Source: Candidatus Zophobacter franzmannii
Lineage (GTDB): Bacteria > Cloacimonadota > Cloacimonadia > Cloacimonadales > JAFGVF01
Length of the DNA stretch: 5,213 nt
Assembly (NCBI GenBank): GCA_030765245.1
Contig: JAVCCX010000408.1
Coordinates: 1 to 5,213, forward strand
Direction of reading: 5' to 3'
The position numbers and the translations under genes were made by a program. Every line of letters begins with the position of its first letter. Within the stretch, counting starts at the first letter, position 1. The notes under the pieces were generated by a model, which was not told the origin of the DNA, ran no database searches, and was given only the letters and a program-made list of their open reading frames with translations. This document shows positions 1 to 5,213 of the stretch, piece by piece.

Positions 1-91
1 AAGTTTACTCTTTAAATGAGTTAAAAAAACTTTAGTCATCATAATTTGGTTTCTTCAAGAATGGGAGAATCAGCGATAACATCTCCTGGAT

Positions 92-109
92 ATTAACAGG
101 ATTAACAGA
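92..109 (+). repeat. 9-nt tandem repeat
   Basis: ATTAACAGG is followed directly by ATTAACAGA, two adjacent 9-nt units differing in the last base. On the minus strand they read as TCTGTTAAT and CCTGTTAAT. Short, and possibly part of a degenerate intergenic repeat; no function is evident. Confidence 0.55.
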
Positions 110-118
110 AGGTATCGG

Positions 119-150
119 GAGAACATCAGAAATAAATAGTAATGTGTTTA
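119..150 (+). repeat. 32-nt direct repeat, copy 1
   Basis: This block starts GAGAACATCAGAAATAAATA and ends GTAATGTGTTTA. It matches copy 2 at 253-284 in 29 of 32 positions in the same orientation. The three differences are at 128 (A/T), 130 (A/G) and 144 (G/A). The period between copies is 134 nt. The 16-nt repeat at 153-168 follows after two bases; nothing similar follows copy 2, so this is not a simple tandem duplication. Confidence 0.9.
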
Positions 151-152
151 CT

Positions 153-168
153 TATAATACCATTCCCG
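153..168 (+). repeat. 16-nt direct repeat, copy 1
   Basis: TATAATACCATTCCCG, identical to 182-197 and 29 nt from it, start to start. It contains a TATAAT hexamer, but the -35 position holds no recognisable element. It lies two bases after the first 32-nt repeat. Confidence 0.9.
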
Positions 169-181
169 GATGGACTTGCAC

Positions 182-197
182 TATAATACCATTCCCG
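182..197 (+). repeat. 16-nt direct repeat, copy 2
   Basis: Exact second copy of TATAATACCATTCCCG. Its last two bases (CG, 196-197) are also the first bases of the left arm of the 7-bp inverted repeat CGCCCCA, so the 16-mer and the GC-rich block are joined. Confidence 0.9.
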
Positions 198-253
198 CCC
201 CACACTTCGTTGCGGTGCAGGTCTGGCATTAAGCTACTTGTGACGATGGGGCG
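196..253. repeat. GC-rich block bounded by a 7-bp inverted repeat
   Basis: CGCCCCA at 196-202 and TGGGGCG at 247-253 are perfect inverted repeats enclosing 44 bases. Bases 194-253 hold 37 G or C of 60 by hand count, clearly richer than the flanks. The interior (TTCGTTGCGGTGCAGG and onward) has only short self-complementary pieces, so this looks like a short palindrome-ended element or a structured RNA rather than one long hairpin. Confidence 0.6.
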
Positions 254-284
254 AGAACATCTGGAATAAATAGTAATATGTTTA
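253..284 (+). repeat. 32-nt direct repeat, copy 2
   Basis: Second copy, matching 119-150 at 29 of 32 positions. Its first base overlaps the right arm of the inverted repeat that bounds the GC-rich block (196-253). Its right end overlaps a 7-bp inverted repeat at 278-298. Confidence 0.9.
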
Positions 285-298
285 GAGAGAGTAAACAT
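278..298. repeat. 7-bp inverted repeat with 7-nt purine spacer
   Basis: ATGTTTA (278-284) and TAAACAT (292-298) are perfectly inverted around GAGAGAG. The left arm is the end of the second 32-nt repeat. It could bind a dimeric regulator or form a small hairpin, but no gene nearby is evidently controlled by it. Confidence 0.5.
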
Positions 299-354
299 GA
301 AACCTACCACCATCTCAGCGACAACAGGTGCATTATGATGGATATCCTAATAGT

Positions 355-381
355 AGAACTTCTGTGTCAGTAGGAAGTTCT
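355..381. repeat. 8-bp inverted repeat (weak hairpin)
   Basis: AGAACTTC (355-362) and GAAGTTCT (374-381) are perfectly inverted around 11 bases. On the plus strand the right arm runs into TTTT (381-384), giving a weak terminator-like shape for rightward transcription. On the minus strand, the direction of the operon, no U-run follows. The stem is AU-rich and would be weak. Confidence 0.4.
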
Positions 382-420
382 TTTCCGGTAGAAAACCTAT
401 AATCACTCCCAAGGATTGAT

Positions 421-453
421 GAAACTTGTTTCTCATATTGAGAGTCAGACTCT
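421..453. repeat. Chain of three overlapping small inverted repeats 3' of the flippase gene
   Basis: GAAAC-TT-GTTTC (421-432), TCTCA-TAT-TGAGA (431-443) and AGAGT-CAG-ACTCT (441-453) follow one another, each sharing two or three bases with the next. They lie 46 to 78 nt downstream of the operon's last stop. Because neighbours share bases they cannot all fold fully at once. They may be a 3' processing or stability element for the operon transcript; there is no U-run to make a standard terminator. Confidence 0.4.
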
Positions 454-498
454 TTATAATAATGGATTTTTAGCATATCGGAATCACCCGAATTATGA

Positions 499-2079
499 TT
501 ATGCTCTCTTGCGAGAGTTGATTTTATTTGTTACAAATCCGGCTATCTGTTTCTTCTCCCATTTCTCGAGTCCAATGAACCAGGTTAGAGTTGCATATAC
601 AATTCCGATTACAACACAATAGAGGAAGATAGTCAAAAGACTCTCTGGATAACGCCAAATAAATAGGCCAATAGCCATACTTAGAACTAATGCACCAACA
701 AACAAAGTCCGTTTTACCGATAGATTGAAATACTCTTTGATGGTAACTCCTGAGAATTTGATGGCAGCAGGAATGTTGTAAGCGAAGGCAAGAATGATAT
801 TAGGTATAAAAGTACCAAGTGCTACACCAACTATATTAAAGTTCTCAATGGTAATGCCATAAAGAGTGATTGTCTTTGGCATAACATGTAGTAATAAAAT
901 ACTCAAGCCGAGGTTAGCAAAACACTCTATTAGAGCTACTTTTGTGAGAGTCTTCTGCTTGTTGAGCATTAGAAGAATATACACTGAGCTACTTCTAAAG
1001 AAGAGCAATACATACATTGAAACCAGCAATATCACTGCTATCACAACACCCAATGGGTCTTCAATCTCTAACCAGACTTTGAGTAGTGGTTTAACGAACA
1101 CTAACAATGGAATTAAAAGCATTGTTGAAATGATACCCATCAATCTGTTAGATTGGAGCATGACTTCTGCCAATTTATCCTTATGCCCCGCAGCATTAAG
1201 AGAAGCTGTGATTGGAGACAAGCTATCCAGGAATTGGGCTGAGAAATTTCGAAAGGTTTCGGTGATTTTAGAGGAAATTTGATATATAGTAACCAGCGCA
1301 ACTGAAGAGAAGATTGAAATTACCATTTGGTCAGTTCTAAATATAATCATATTAGTAAATGTTATCAGATAAGCGTACATTGAAAAGCCCATGACCTGCT
1401 TCATAATAGATTTATCATAATACTTAGGAGATATCTTCATTTCTTTTAGTTTGTAGAAAGCTGCTCCTGCCATCGCCATATTTCTTATAAGACTTACCCC
1501 CACGCTCCAAAATGCCATCTTCAGAAGGGGCTGGGACATCTTGACAGCAATGAGAATTCCGATAAAGTTGAGAAACATTGCTGATACCTGGATTACATTT
1601 CTTATGTGTAGAGCCTGCATTCCGCGCAATACTTCAGTAAAAAATCCGAATGGAAATGTAAAAGCAGTTCCTAAACCAAATACTATAACAACGAAATAAT
1701 AATACTGCTGATTTGCTACATCAAATTTGAAGATATTTTGAAGATTGGCACCCAAAAGAAAGGTCGCCAGGATTATAACTAAACCCAAGAAAGCATAGTT
1801 GAAGAAAACTGTACTAACAACTCGATTGAATTTATCCCAATCCTTTGTTACGATAGTTTCACTTGTATATTTCTGGATTGAGGCACCAAAGCCAAAGTCA
1901 AGGAGAAGAGAATAACCGAAGACTGACCACATTAAAGCCCAGAAACCATAGCTCTCAGTGTCAAGTCCAAGAATTAAAGCACGGGTCATGAAGATGGTGA
2001 TTACCATCCCCATGACCATCTTTATATAGTTCGAAAAGGTGTTTATTATTAAACGCTTTCTTAAGCCTGAACCTGTCAT
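499..2079 (-). CDS. Wzx-like polysaccharide flippase of the MOP/PST superfamily (526 aa)
   Basis: Predicted inner-membrane flippase that moves a lipid-linked glycan from the cytoplasmic to the periplasmic face. About 14 hydrophobic segments can be seen, roughly at 21-38, 44-62, 91-110, 126-147, 162-179, 186-208, 230-250, 251-270, 312-330, 343-361, 363-398 (possibly two), 415-437, 456-474 and 480-502. Early motif LDFGFGASIQKYTSE (60-74) is typical of the PST branch (compare D-G-G-x-x-x-x-x-K-x-x-x-E patterns). The protein ends in a basic tail (KINSRKRA). Length is slightly above the 400-500 aa common for Wzx. The ATG lies 3 nt after the lipoprotein stop and has only a weak AAAGAA upstream, so translation probably depends on coupling. 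It is the last gene of the set, and two in-frame TAA stops end it (TAA TCA TAA). No polymerase is beside it. MurJ is less likely given the neighbours. Confidence 0.92.
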   Translation of the reverse strand: MTGSGLRKRLIINTFSNYIKMVMGMVITIFMTRALILGLDTESYGFWALMWSVFGYSLLLDFGFGASIQKYTSETIVTKDWDKFNRVVSTVFFNYAFLGLVIILATFLLGANLQNIFKFDVANQQYYYFVVIVFGLGTAFTFPFGFFTEVLRGMQALHIRNVIQVSAMFLNFIGILIAVKMSQPLLKMAFWSVGVSLIRNMAMAGAAFYKLKEMKISPKYYDKSIMKQVMGFSMYAYLITFTNMIIFRTDQMVISIFSSVALVTIYQISSKITETFRNFSAQFLDSLSPITASLNAAGHKDKLAEVMLQSNRLMGIISTMLLIPLLVFVKPLLKVWLEIEDPLGVVIAVILLVSMYVLLFFRSSSVYILLMLNKQKTLTKVALIECFANLGLSILLLHVMPKTITLYGITIENFNIVGVALGTFIPNIILAFAYNIPAAIKFSGVTIKEYFNLSVKRTLFVGALVLSMAIGLFIWRYPESLLTIFLYCVVIGIVYATLTWFIGLEKWEKKQIAGFVTNKINSRKRA

Positions 2080-2082
2080 AAA

Positions 2083-2916
2083 TTATTCTTTGTCTACTGC
2101 TTCCATACCAGTATGAGTTTTCATAATATCTTGTCCGCGAAAGAGATCAAACTCAACTCTTCTGTTAACAGGATATACCATATCCACACCATCAACATTA
2201 TAGGTTTCAACTTCTCCATCAGCAAAAACGCGTAGTCTTGTTTTAGATATACCGTTCTTGATAAGATAATCCATTACAGCCTGTCCTCTCTCAAGTGAGA
2301 GCCCTCTGTTATACAGAATATTACCACGAGAATCAGCAAATCCATGGACATCAATTTTAAAGTCTAGATTTGCTTTCAACATCTCAATAAATGGTTGTAG
2401 CTTTACTTCCTGAGTTGGTTCAATTCCTCTCTGATCAAACTTAAAATAGATAACAGGAGCGATGTAGGCAATCTTTCTCTCAACTATCTTTTCAAGTGTA
2501 TCAATCTTAGTAATTACAATTGGACCTCTCTTAGGAAGTGGCTTAATACCATCATCATCGTCAGTATAATCTTTGAATTTTGGTGGTACATTCATATAGA
2601 TTGTCATCATTTCAGGAATAGGTGGTACAGAAAGATAGAGGTTCTGAGTCCACTGATTACGGTGAAATGGTACAGCCCTAATATTCAACATACTTTCTTC
2701 TGAATATTGGATCTCTGTACGGAATGGTGTTTTACCAACTTTCCGGTCATTGATGTAAATCATAGCTTTCGTTGGTAAGGTTCTGATAGTTACTTCTTCA
2801 ACAAAAGTTCCATCCTGAATATCCATAGATTTCTTAAATGGTGCAACGATGTTGGAACATGAAAGCATAATTGTCAAAACAAGTGAAACAAGAATCCATC
2901 TGAATAATTTACGCAT
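2083..2916 (-). CDS. Outer-membrane lipoprotein with PEGA and OmpA-C peptidoglycan-binding domains (277 aa)
   Basis: Predicted lipoprotein anchoring the outer membrane to the cell wall. A signal peptide with basic residues (R2, K3, R6) and a hydrophobic core (7-17) ends in a lipobox-like MLSC with the lipidated Cys at 20. S21 at the +2 position argues for outer-membrane sorting. A PEGA-like domain follows at about 41-85 (TLPTKAMIYINDRKVGKTPF, 46-65). PEGA is a small beta domain often found next to envelope or sugar-binding modules. A proline-rich linker with an acidic run (D119-D122) leads to an OmpA-C domain at about 154-259: IYFKFD, then FADSRG (D195), then LSLERGQAV (R210), then PVNRRVEFDLF. 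D195 and R210 align with the Asp and Arg that bind diaminopimelate in known OmpA domains. AGAGG lies 9 nt before the ATG, and the gene overlaps the GT4 gene by 8 nt. Its presence inside a glycan operon suggests it holds or guides the exported product. That is inference; a general tethering role is equally possible. Confidence 0.92.
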   Translation of the reverse strand: MRKLFRWILVSLVLTIMLSCSNIVAPFKKSMDIQDGTFVEEVTIRTLPTKAMIYINDRKVGKTPFRTEIQYSEESMLNIRAVPFHRNQWTQNLYLSVPPIPEMMTIYMNVPPKFKDYTDDDDGIKPLPKRGPIVITKIDTLEKIVERKIAYIAPVIYFKFDQRGIEPTQEVKLQPFIEMLKANLDFKIDVHGFADSRGNILYNRGLSLERGQAVMDYLIKNGISKTRLRVFADGEVETYNVDGVDMVYPVNRRVEFDLFRGQDIMKTHTGMEAVDKE

Positions 2917-4075
2917 AATTTATAACCTCTTCTTGCAGTACTTTTTCTCTTAGTTCATTAACTCTATCTAAATTATATTTATTTTCAATTTTTAACTTCG
3001 CATTTTTGCCAACTAATTTCATTCTGTCAATATTTCCGTGCAGGCTCGCCACAATCTCGGTCATTTCTGTTGAGCTACCCTGAGGAATTAAGTATCCATC
3101 AACACCATGTTCGATAATCTCAGATGGCCCGTATTTATCAGTAGCAATGACAATACACTCATGTGCCATTGCCTCAATGACCACTCTTCCAAAAGTCTCA
3201 GTAGCTAAGGTTGGCATCAGTAAAATATGATGCTTAGCATATTCCTGATAAATATTACTTACTCGACCAATGTAATGTATTCTATCCTCAAGCTTGTATT
3301 GCTTTACCAAATTCAAACATTTTGATAGATATTCTTTATCGCCATCTCCAAATATATTGAATTCAAAGTCTAAATCAGGATTTACTTCAGAGAGGTTTCT
3401 CAGACTCTCAATACAGATATCAAGACCTTTTTCCCTATCAATCCTACCAGAATACATTAGCTTAAGTATGCCATCGTCTTTAGAAACTTCGTTAACACTT
3501 TTTAAATCAACTCCTCGACCAATCACTTGAAGCTTCTCTGGTTTAAGCTCAGACTGTAAAACCTCAGCCATCCATTGAGAAACAGCGACCACATTACTCC
3601 ATTTAGGTTTACCGGAGACAGTAAAAGGTAAAACTTCTTTCGCAAATCTCTTAAATCTATCCTTAATTCCACCCTGGAGGTATAGTCGGTACCAGAAATC
3701 TCCGAAATCAAACACAATAGGCTTTTTTGACTCTTGAGAAGCAAACATAGGAGCTAATGAGATCCCTTGTTGGTTCCATAAGTATATAACATCAGGATTA
3801 ATATCAGAAATTGTCTTCTTAGTTAACTCATAATTAACTCTTTCGACATTATGCTTCTGCTTATACCCGCCTGCAATGTAATCAATATACATCAAGGATC
3901 GATTAACTTCATAGTTATCGATTCCCTCTGATTTGATATGATCAAACTGATAGTCGCCGGTCAAAACAATAACTTTATGTTTTAAGTCTAAATAGTCACA
4001 AGTATCCTTACAGGACATTTCATATCCCCCCTTACTATAGGGTGGGAAATAGTTAGTGACTATAAGAATTACCAC
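2909..4075 (-). CDS. GT4-family glycosyltransferase (group 1, GT-B fold, 388 aa)
   Basis: Predicted retaining glycosyltransferase of the group 1 (GT4) family, transferring a sugar from a nucleotide donor to a growing glycan at the cytoplasmic face of the inner membrane. The N-terminal Rossmann domain begins with ILIVTNYFPPYSKGGYE (3-19) carrying the acceptor-side Gly pair G16-G17. The C-terminal domain has the linker NVVAVSQWMA (161-170), the donor-binding YSGRIDREKGLD (208-219, R211 and K216), FGDGDKEYL (242-250), and the EX7E motif ATETFGRVVIEAMA (E293, E301). PSEIIEHGVDGYLI (317-330) is the usual element after it. All the expected motifs are present and the length is typical. Translation starts at a GTG whose first base is the last base of the upstream TAG stop. 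A good AAGGAAG lies 8 nt before it. The 3' end overlaps the lipoprotein start by 8 nt. The sugar specificity cannot be read from the sequence. Confidence 0.93.
   Translation of the reverse strand: MVILIVTNYFPPYSKGGYEMSCKDTCDYLDLKHKVIVLTGDYQFDHIKSEGIDNYEVNRSLMYIDYIAGGYKQKHNVERVNYELTKKTISDINPDVIYLWNQQGISLAPMFASQESKKPIVFDFGDFWYRLYLQGGIKDRFKRFAKEVLPFTVSGKPKWSNVVAVSQWMAEVLQSELKPEKLQVIGRGVDLKSVNEVSKDDGILKLMYSGRIDREKGLDICIESLRNLSEVNPDLDFEFNIFGDGDKEYLSKCLNLVKQYKLEDRIHYIGRVSNIYQEYAKHHILLMPTLATETFGRVVIEAMAHECIVIATDKYGPSEIIEHGVDGYLIPQGSSTEMTEIVASLHGNIDRMKLVGKNAKLKIENKYNLDRVNELREKVLQEEVINYA
2926..2930 (-). promoter_or_regulatory. Ribosome binding site for the lipoprotein gene
   Basis: AGAGG on the minus strand lies 9 nt before the ATG at 2914-2916, inside the end of the GT4 gene. 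It fixes the start directly before the signal peptide; the next Met (residue 17) would lose the signal. Confidence 0.65.
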
Positions 4076-5028
4076 TATCTGTACTTCCTTAAAATATTCC
4101 TGGAGAAATTGCTTAACTGATACCTTGTAGTATTAAGAGTACCTGAAACATAAGCTTTAAAAAATTCTGAACTCTTATTTCCCCGGTACATCGCTTTTGG
4201 AATTGGAGGTAATACATAACCCTGAATTCTTGACCACTCAAGTAATTCTTGGATTAAATCGTAATACCTCAACATTCGGGTATTCCATCCAACCCAAGGT
4301 TTCTGAGCTAATCCAAAGTGAACCAAATAGGGTGGGGTACCCTGATCTAAAAGATATTTAGAAACTACAGGAATCTCTTTGGCAAATGCCATTATTGAAT
4401 TTAACACAGATTCATCTGTCATTGAATATGCTGGGTCTTTTTTATTATAAACATTCACTAATCTACCCGGAAGTACTTTTAGCATCTGATCCTGCCACTT
4501 ATAAATGAAAGGGAAATTGTCTCTGTGTATGACGAAACAATTAGTCTGACATACGGTATCAAATCGAGACTCTTCTCTCTCTCCAACATTATATCTCCAA
4601 GTGGATAAAACTTCTTCCGGTATTGAGCCAACTCTATCAGTTTTTCTATAGTAATTCCTATAAACAGTTCCATTTTCTTCTTTCTCTCTGAACCTAATCT
4701 GGATTCCATCCTCAGATGTAACAAGCATATCTGTTACATCATGGGTTACTATACAGTCGGCATCCATCCAGATTACCCAATCAGTTTTCGCAGAGAAAAT
4801 AGCTTGAGGTTTCATAATACAAACACATTTATCACCTGGATTCTCTCCCTCTACAACCTCAACATCCGGGAATTGACTAAGATAACTAATCTGCTTCTCA
4901 TTGAAGTCATATACACTCACAACAATTTTTGCTTGAACCTTAAACTTTCTAAGGGACATGACAAGAAGTAATGCTCCCCAAATATAGTTAGCATCGCATG
5001 CTGTGACAATCGTTTTATCTGTGTTCAT
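4075..5028 (-). CDS. GT8-like glycosyltransferase (317 aa)
   Basis: Predicted retaining, nucleotide-sugar-dependent glycosyltransferase with a GT-A fold, acting in the cytoplasm or at the inner membrane face. The N-terminus (IVTACDANYIWGALLLVMSL, residues 7-26) looks like the first strand and helix of GT8 enzymes. A DxD metal and sugar-nucleotide site follows a hydrophobic strand (WVIWMDADC, D89 and D91). TDE at 204-206 and HFGLAQKPW at 237-245 match the late GT8 elements; in GT8 families the second is usually HxxGxxKPW, and here the Gly is one position early. The C-terminus (about 285-317) is basic and may touch the membrane. The length is normal for GT8. The ATG lies 2 nt after the upstream stop. 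The best Shine-Dalgarno-like AAAGGA is 14 nt away, so coupling to the upstream gene is likely. Donor and acceptor cannot be told. A related GT-A family outside GT8 is the main alternative. Confidence 0.82.
   Translation of the reverse strand: MNTDKTIVTACDANYIWGALLLVMSLRKFKVQAKIVVSVYDFNEKQISYLSQFPDVEVVEGENPGDKCVCIMKPQAIFSAKTDWVIWMDADCIVTHDVTDMLVTSEDGIQIRFREKEENGTVYRNYYRKTDRVGSIPEEVLSTWRYNVGEREESRFDTVCQTNCFVIHRDNFPFIYKWQDQMLKVLPGRLVNVYNKKDPAYSMTDESVLNSIMAFAKEIPVVSKYLLDQGTPPYLVHFGLAQKPWVGWNTRMLRYYDLIQELLEWSRIQGYVLPPIPKAMYRGNKSSEFFKAYVSGTLNTTRYQLSNFSRNILRKYR
4084..4090 (-). promoter_or_regulatory. Ribosome binding site for the GT4 gene GTG start
   Basis: AAGGAAG on the minus strand lies 8 nt before the GTG at 4073-4075. 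This spacing supports the unusual GTG start, which shares one base with the TAG stop of the GT8-like gene. The first residues after it (MVILIVTNYF) are a normal beginning for the GT4 N-terminal strand. Confidence 0.7.
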
Positions 5029-5030
5029 CG

Positions 5031-5213
5031 TTAGCTTGTTAATCCTTTTATTACATCTGCAAGATGCTTATCAGGGAAGAGATCGATTCCCGCAATACTC
5101 TTGAGAAGGTACATTAGAACGAAAAGTAGCACGAGTATCAATACGGTTGAAAAAAGATAAGTAAATATCTTTGCAACTACAACAATACCTTTATCTACAT
5201 CACCTTTATCAAG
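5031..5213 (-). CDS. C-terminal part of a membrane protein of unknown function (partial)
   Basis: An open frame runs in from the right edge and stops at a TAA, leaving the last 60 residues of a protein. It is not recognised as a named family. The visible part starts with a charged stretch containing a short repeat (DKGDV then DKGIV, with the same 9 bases twice, 15 nt apart). A strong hydrophobic segment follows at about visible residues 18-38 (from TYLFSTVLIL to MYLL), which should be a transmembrane helix. The last 22 residues form a polar tail (SIAGIDLFPDKH, then LADVIKGLTS). The stop is only 2 nt before the ATG of the GT8-like gene, so it is very likely in the same operon. A role in envelope or glycan assembly is inferred from position alone. 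The frame has no stop for 60 codons and reads with sensible residue composition and a clear membrane helix, which is why I call it real. Confidence 0.75.
   Translation of the reverse strand, partial: LDKGDVDKGIVVVAKIFTYLFSTVLILVLLFVLMYLLKSIAGIDLFPDKHLADVIKGLTS

Larger units (their letters stand above)
1..498. other. Spacer with no supported gene, rich in repeats
   Basis: No frame here can be called a gene with confidence. The leftmost 90 bases are AT-rich and hold a run of seven A at 23-29. Bases 92-284 hold direct repeats and a GC-rich block, listed separately. Bases 285-498 hold scattered small inverted repeats. TATAAT occurs at 153-158 and 182-187 but without a fitting -35 element. No Rho-independent terminator for the operon with a clear stem and U-run was found. 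Either termination lies further left, or it needs Rho, or one of the weak hairpins at 421-453 suffices. Confidence 0.7.

Noticed and set aside
23..29. Run of seven A, giving a U-run for leftward transcripts
   Set aside because: No stable stem precedes it on the minus strand, so it is not an intrinsic terminator.
153..187. TATAAT boxes at 153-158 and 182-187 as promoters
   Set aside because: No TTGACA-like element lies 16-18 bases upstream of either, and the hexamer is simply part of the repeated 16-mer.
221..242. Sigma-54-like TGGCA and TTG pair
   Set aside because: The required GC is not found ten bases after the GG, so the -24/-12 spacing fails.
119..284. CRISPR array or integron attC site
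   Set aside because: Only two unequal copies exist with a 102-nt interval and no regular spacers. The GC-rich block lacks the GTTRRRY and RYYYAAC core pair expected of attC.
3..296. 9-nt inverted match GTTTACTCT (3-11) with AGAGTAAAC (288-296), as ends of an inserted element
   Set aside because: A 9-nt match in about 300 bases of AT-rich sequence is expected by chance, and no flanking target duplication can be checked at the window edge.
297..338. 13-codon plus-strand frame starting MKPTTIS after a GAGAG-rich stretch, possible leader peptide
   Set aside because: Too short to support, and no regulated gene follows on the plus strand.
504..517. CUCUC-GCAA-GAGAG hairpin near the end of the flippase coding region as a terminator
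   Set aside because: It is inside the coding sequence, only 5 bp long, and no U-run follows.
416..622. 68-codon plus-strand frame at the left end of the flippase gene
   Set aside because: More than half is antisense to the flippase gene, there is no convincing ribosome site, and the product has no recognisable domain.
866..1282. 138-codon plus-strand frame
   Set aside because: It lies wholly antisense to the flippase gene, whose frame gives a complete membrane protein with family motifs.
3294..3744. Plus-strand frame 3294-3530 and second minus-strand frame 3523-3744
   Set aside because: Both overlap the well-supported GT4 gene in other frames and show no domain.
4479..4971. Minus-strand frame 4479-4724 and plus-strand frame 4741-4971
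   Set aside because: Both are shadows of the GT8-like gene.

Overview
The window is AT-rich and comes from a bacterium with a Gram-negative-type envelope. The best evidence for that is a lipoprotein carrying an OmpA-type peptidoglycan-binding domain. The sequence does not fix the phylum. The PEGA plus OmpA-C lipoprotein, the AT-rich codon use and the repeat-bearing spacer would fit an FCB-type, Cloacimonas-like or spirochaete-like lineage, but this is a weak guess.

Positions 499-5213 hold five genes, all on the minus strand and so transcribed right to left. In order of transcription they are: the C-terminal end of a membrane protein of unknown function (cut by the right edge), a GT8-like glycosyltransferase, a GT4-family glycosyltransferase, a PEGA/OmpA-domain lipoprotein, and a Wzx-like polysaccharide flippase. 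The junctions are a 2-nt gap, a 1-nt overlap at a GTG start, an 8-nt overlap and a 3-nt gap. The set almost certainly forms one translationally coupled operon whose promoter lies beyond the right edge. The two transferases would add sugars to a lipid-linked glycan at the cytoplasmic face, and the flippase would move it across the inner membrane. The lipoprotein would sit in the outer membrane and grip peptidoglycan. No polymerase, initiating transferase or nucleotide-sugar gene lies in the window, so the glycan (O-antigen, capsule, exopolysaccharide or glycolipid) cannot be named.

Positions 1-498 have no gene I can support. They hold a patchwork of repeats: a 32-nt direct repeat in two diverged copies, a 16-nt exact direct repeat, a GC-rich block bounded by a 7-bp inverted repeat, a 9-nt tandem repeat, and several small inverted repeats in the leader and immediately downstream of the flippase gene. 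No classical intrinsic terminator follows the operon. The repeat patchwork is the least explained part of the window. The placement of an OmpA-type lipoprotein between a glycosyltransferase and a flippase is the most interesting gene-level observation. I see no clear evidence of an entirely new system.
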